Source: Sympetrum striolatum
Lineage: Eukaryota; Arthropoda; Insecta; Odonata; Libellulidae
Direction of reading: 5' to 3'
DNA: 64,000 nucleotides
NCBI GenBank assembly: GCA_947579665.1
Contig: OX388349.1
Span: forward strand, 71,738,841-71,802,840
The notes below the pieces were generated by a model. It worked only from the letters and a program-made list of their open reading frames with translations, made no database searches and was not told the DNA's origin. A program made the translations under genes and the position numbers. Below are positions 61,033 to 64,000 of the stretch, piece by piece; the first letter of the stretch is position 1; each line of letters begins with the position of its first letter.

Positions 61033-61072
61033 GGTCCCCTATGTAAACGTGGGGAACCACTTTACCCCAGGT
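61033..61072 (-). repeat. fragment of GGGTAAAGTGG element
   Basis: GGTCCCCTATGTAAACG and GGGGAACCACTTTACCCC recall the ends of the element at 58868-59103. It is probably a solo end or a fragment. Confidence 0.5.
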
Positions 61073-62942
61073 GTAATTAATATTCAAAACTAATAAAAAA
61101 TCTTTATATGATAATGAAAGCGGAGAAAAACATAATAATAAAAGTCGAATATTCAAACAGATAATAGACAGTTGATAGAATCTCATATTCTCATATCATT
61201 TACTATTCTTAGTATTATTATTACTATCCTTGTAACTTTTTCGATTGAACAACAACTGCTTAAATTTAGGTAGAACTGTAAAAGAAACTGAATGTGAATA
61301 CTTCTGTAACGATCTATTGTACAAATAAGTTCTTTCAATCTGAAATAATTAATACTCACTATAAAATATTATTACTTTTGTTAAGTGCTGAAATGCATCT
61401 TAGTAAACCCTTTGATAGACCATTTTTCAAATATGGCGGATAAAAAAGAGGGTGGCGAACATTTTTAATATATATAATAATAATAGTATAGTAAAAAGGG
61501 TCGAGATTAAAAAATAAATAGTGAAACACTGACTTAGAATGACATATTATCACCTAAAGGATATGGTTTTAATATACCATATAGGTATTGTAGCCATTTT
61601 TCATGGAAAACAAAACTATTCGTTGATAAGAATGATTAAGTCTCATGCGATTTATTATATCCTTGACAATAGAGAGCCGATTAAAATTCCAAACTTGATT
61701 TCTAAATATCTCTCTAAAGCCGTATATCTTGCAGGAATGCCTACGACAACAGTCAATCAGCAGAGGTAATTCTAGAGGTGGCCTTCGCGCAGTTACATTT
61801 GGTAACATACATCCTATGCACTCATGGGAATACGATAAATGGTAATCAAGTCACATTCAGCACTTCCCTTGGTAATTTACCACCATTCACATCCAATTCA
61901 ATAATTTACAGGCTCGACCCAATTGTCCAAAACTGATGTAGCTGTCAGAATTCGATTACATTCGACCACTCTCCAAAACCAACAGAGACTTGAATGGAAT
62001 ATAGCAAAACGAGATAATTAACTAGCACTAAAATATTACCTTTCAAATTTGATTAATAATTCGATATATTTATATATAATGTCTATTTATTAATATATTC
62101 AAAATCACTGAATTTTTCTCTGAAATTCCGAAATACGTAGTGAAAGATGAGGAAAACATGATTCGAGGAAGAATCTTGATTTAAATCAAAACTTTGAAAG
62201 TGAAGGTCTACGGAAGATAGAAGAAGTAACCGGAGAGTGATTCCAAATCTGGGAGGAAATAGAATGCTGGGGAAAGTTTATAGGGATGCTAGGAGCATTA
62301 CAAATAGCGAGAAAAGGGATATTCTGATCGAGAGAGGAGAAAGTTACAAGGAGTCAAGGTAGCCAAAAGAAGCTACTCTCCCTGAAAACTATTCCTGCTA
62401 AGTGTCCCCAAAGAAATATATCCTACAAAGAGACATTCTATGAAAATTCCGTCAATCCATCAATAGTTCATTATATACGTTGATTGTATCACTCTATTTC
62501 ATAGGTTAAATACGGAATGATAAAATTAATTAAGGAAATTTCAATTATTGTGAAAATCCGTAAGAACGAAAGAAGAGACCCATAGAATTGTACAAATATT
62601 TCTCAAAAATTTCAATTCCTATTCTGTAGCAATAATTTTTTATCGGCATCAATAATTTCCAGTATAATAAAGTTAAACTAGAACACCCAGCTGAACTGTA
62701 TTTGAACACAGGCGCCTTTGTAGTTGAAGCGCCTCGATCTGACTACTACTGCTAGTATAATTTCCTAAATAATAACTAAAAACTGCTTTTTGTCTCATTT
62801 TGGCAGTAACAGTATGAATGAAATTAATGAGGTGATATTGATGAAAGATAAAACTTAGCCCTGGTTGAACGCAATTAACAGTATTATTCATACGGTCATA
62901 CTGCTGCATTTGCGTGGGCAGTTTCCCATTGAAGCATTCTTG
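61073..62942. other. non-coding AT-rich stretch
   Basis: Short unrecognised frames only; no repeat ends identified. Confidence 0.45.
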
Positions 62943-63075
62943 ATCAGTGAGGAAAGCAAGCGCAAACTATCTCATCTTGCTTAGTAAGCCTAATTTCCTC
63001 CCCAGGGAATGTGGTAACTAATGACGGAGAGGTGATGGTTCAAACCCTCCTTCTGACTGAATACTTTAGAGACAG
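62943..63075 (+). repeat. 125-bp dispersed repeat, copy G
   Basis: ATCAGTGAGGAAAGCAAG matches the upstream block of copy F. CGCAAACTATCTCATCTTGC, TTAGTAAGCCTAATTTCC, GGTGATGGTTCAAACCC and TGAATACTTTAGAGACAG follow in family order. GGTTCAAACCC here is the best polymerase III B-box match of the family. Confidence 0.7.
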
Positions 63076-64000
63076 TTTGGAGTTTAATCCGTGTATTTAA
63101 TCAGTGTCAATTTCAACGGGAACATGTAAATGGTACACAAGTCGGTGTATGAAAAATGACGTATTTGAATCACTCCTTCAAATATGCCTTTGCCGTAACT
63201 CTTTCGTAAATGGCACTGTAAAAACAGATGACCGAAAAACTCCTTCTGAAGAATCATCACTTAAACAGAGAAACAACATTTTTCCATTTTCGACAACATC
63301 GCACGTTTAGGTGACCTGACCTAGGCGTTATTCATTGCTCCGATGATTGACCGTGACTAGAACCGTCTCCCGGAGCGGATGTTCACGACGAAAAAATCCG
63401 CCGGGTTTTTTCGGAAAAAAAGCCACGGAAACGTGTTTCGAAATCCGAAGTAAAAACTCCATCCGAGCGAATCCCACCTCCTTTGACACATGATAAACGA
63501 TCGGCTCAACGACACCGTAACCTATGACCCCTCGATATCCACGCACCGCCCCGGTTTAAGCCATCCGAAGCTTCGTTCCTCTCAAGACCGCAAGCAGCCG
63601 AAAAGGGTTTGGCGTAATACAGAAGGGCGCAGCATTAATAATCCCGCGACCCCATCTTAGGCTTCCGATAGCAGCTCCCTTAATGACGCAATCAAAACCG
63701 CATTCAAAGAAGCTCCTGCCTCCCATCTAATTTAGTGCCCACAAAAGATGAGACAGCGGAGAAAGGGGCTTCTTAAGGAGTCGCTGGACGAATTTTCCCG
63801 AAAACCCCTCGAGTGGAGCGGGGATTAATGCCGAGTCGAAAGAGAAAAAAAAAGAGGACTGGGCCAAGTCTCCTCGGGGGATGATCGACTCAAAGGGAAA
63901 AGACGTAACCTCGCCCGCGAACTGGGCTAAAATGAGAATCAACCGGTCGAAATACGCTTTTGTCTTTAAAGCAGAGGTGGGAAACCTGCGGCCTTTCCTT
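63076..64000. other. GC-rich end of window
   Basis: From about 63330 to the end the sequence is GC-richer with many CpGs. Frames open on the minus strand (63328-63546 and 63727-63942) show no recognisable motif. It may be the edge of a regulatory or genic region to the right. Confidence 0.35.

Noticed and set aside
1..64000. CRISPR array, rRNA, bacterial operons or integrated phage
   Set aside because: No regularly spaced short repeats, no rRNA-like sequence and no dense gene packing on either strand.

Overview
The window looks like non-coding DNA from an arthropod nuclear genome, most likely an insect. It is mostly AT-rich with scattered GC-richer patches. It holds no convincing multi-exon host gene, no operon-like gene packing, no rRNA and no CRISPR array. 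It does hold many degraded eukaryotic transposons: DNA elements with terminal inverted repeats, tRNA-like SINE heads with RNA polymerase III box motifs, LINE-type 3' tails, and a Penelope-like fragment. Placement in insects rests on the style of these repeats and on CpG-containing GC patches; no species can be named from the sequence. The window probably lies in a large intron or an intergenic region.

Region 1-13 kb holds a partial tandem duplication of about 317 bp near 2.4-2.9 kb that ends in a CA-rich tract and an old retroelement-like tail. It also holds the clearest feature of the window, a 2.04-kb TTAA-flanked DNA transposon at 5669-7710. That element carries a broken transposase gene whose central catalytic part is missing. 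Region 13-32 kb is mostly featureless. Exceptions are dispersed copies of a roughly 125-bp repeat, tRNA-like SINE heads, a small perfect-looking hairpin at 18827-18894, and an open frame at 22492-22812 that reads like an exon but is not recognised. At 31875-32164 a perfect 40-bp inverted repeat encloses a Penelope-like segment.

Region 32-54 kb holds an old element at about 34250-35650, an inverted pair of related SINEs at 35.7-36.0 kb, a 77-bp Tc1/mariner-type fold-back element at 42254-42330, a tRNA-like unit at 43839-43914, and a short GC3-rich open frame near 49.2 kb. Region 54-64 kb holds a second large inverted-repeat element (54224-57664, TAA duplication) with a SINE and a LINE tail nested in it, and a small element near 58.9-59.1 kb. 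It also has a striking promoter-like block at 59250-59400: three CCAAT boxes, a YY1-like motif, an E2F-like motif, then an ATG and a good splice donor. This may be the start of a host gene running to the right.

Across the window at least seven diverged copies of the ~125-bp repeat occur on both strands. The two big DNA elements and the SINEs show that the region has served as a landing site for several unrelated mobile elements, now mostly dead.
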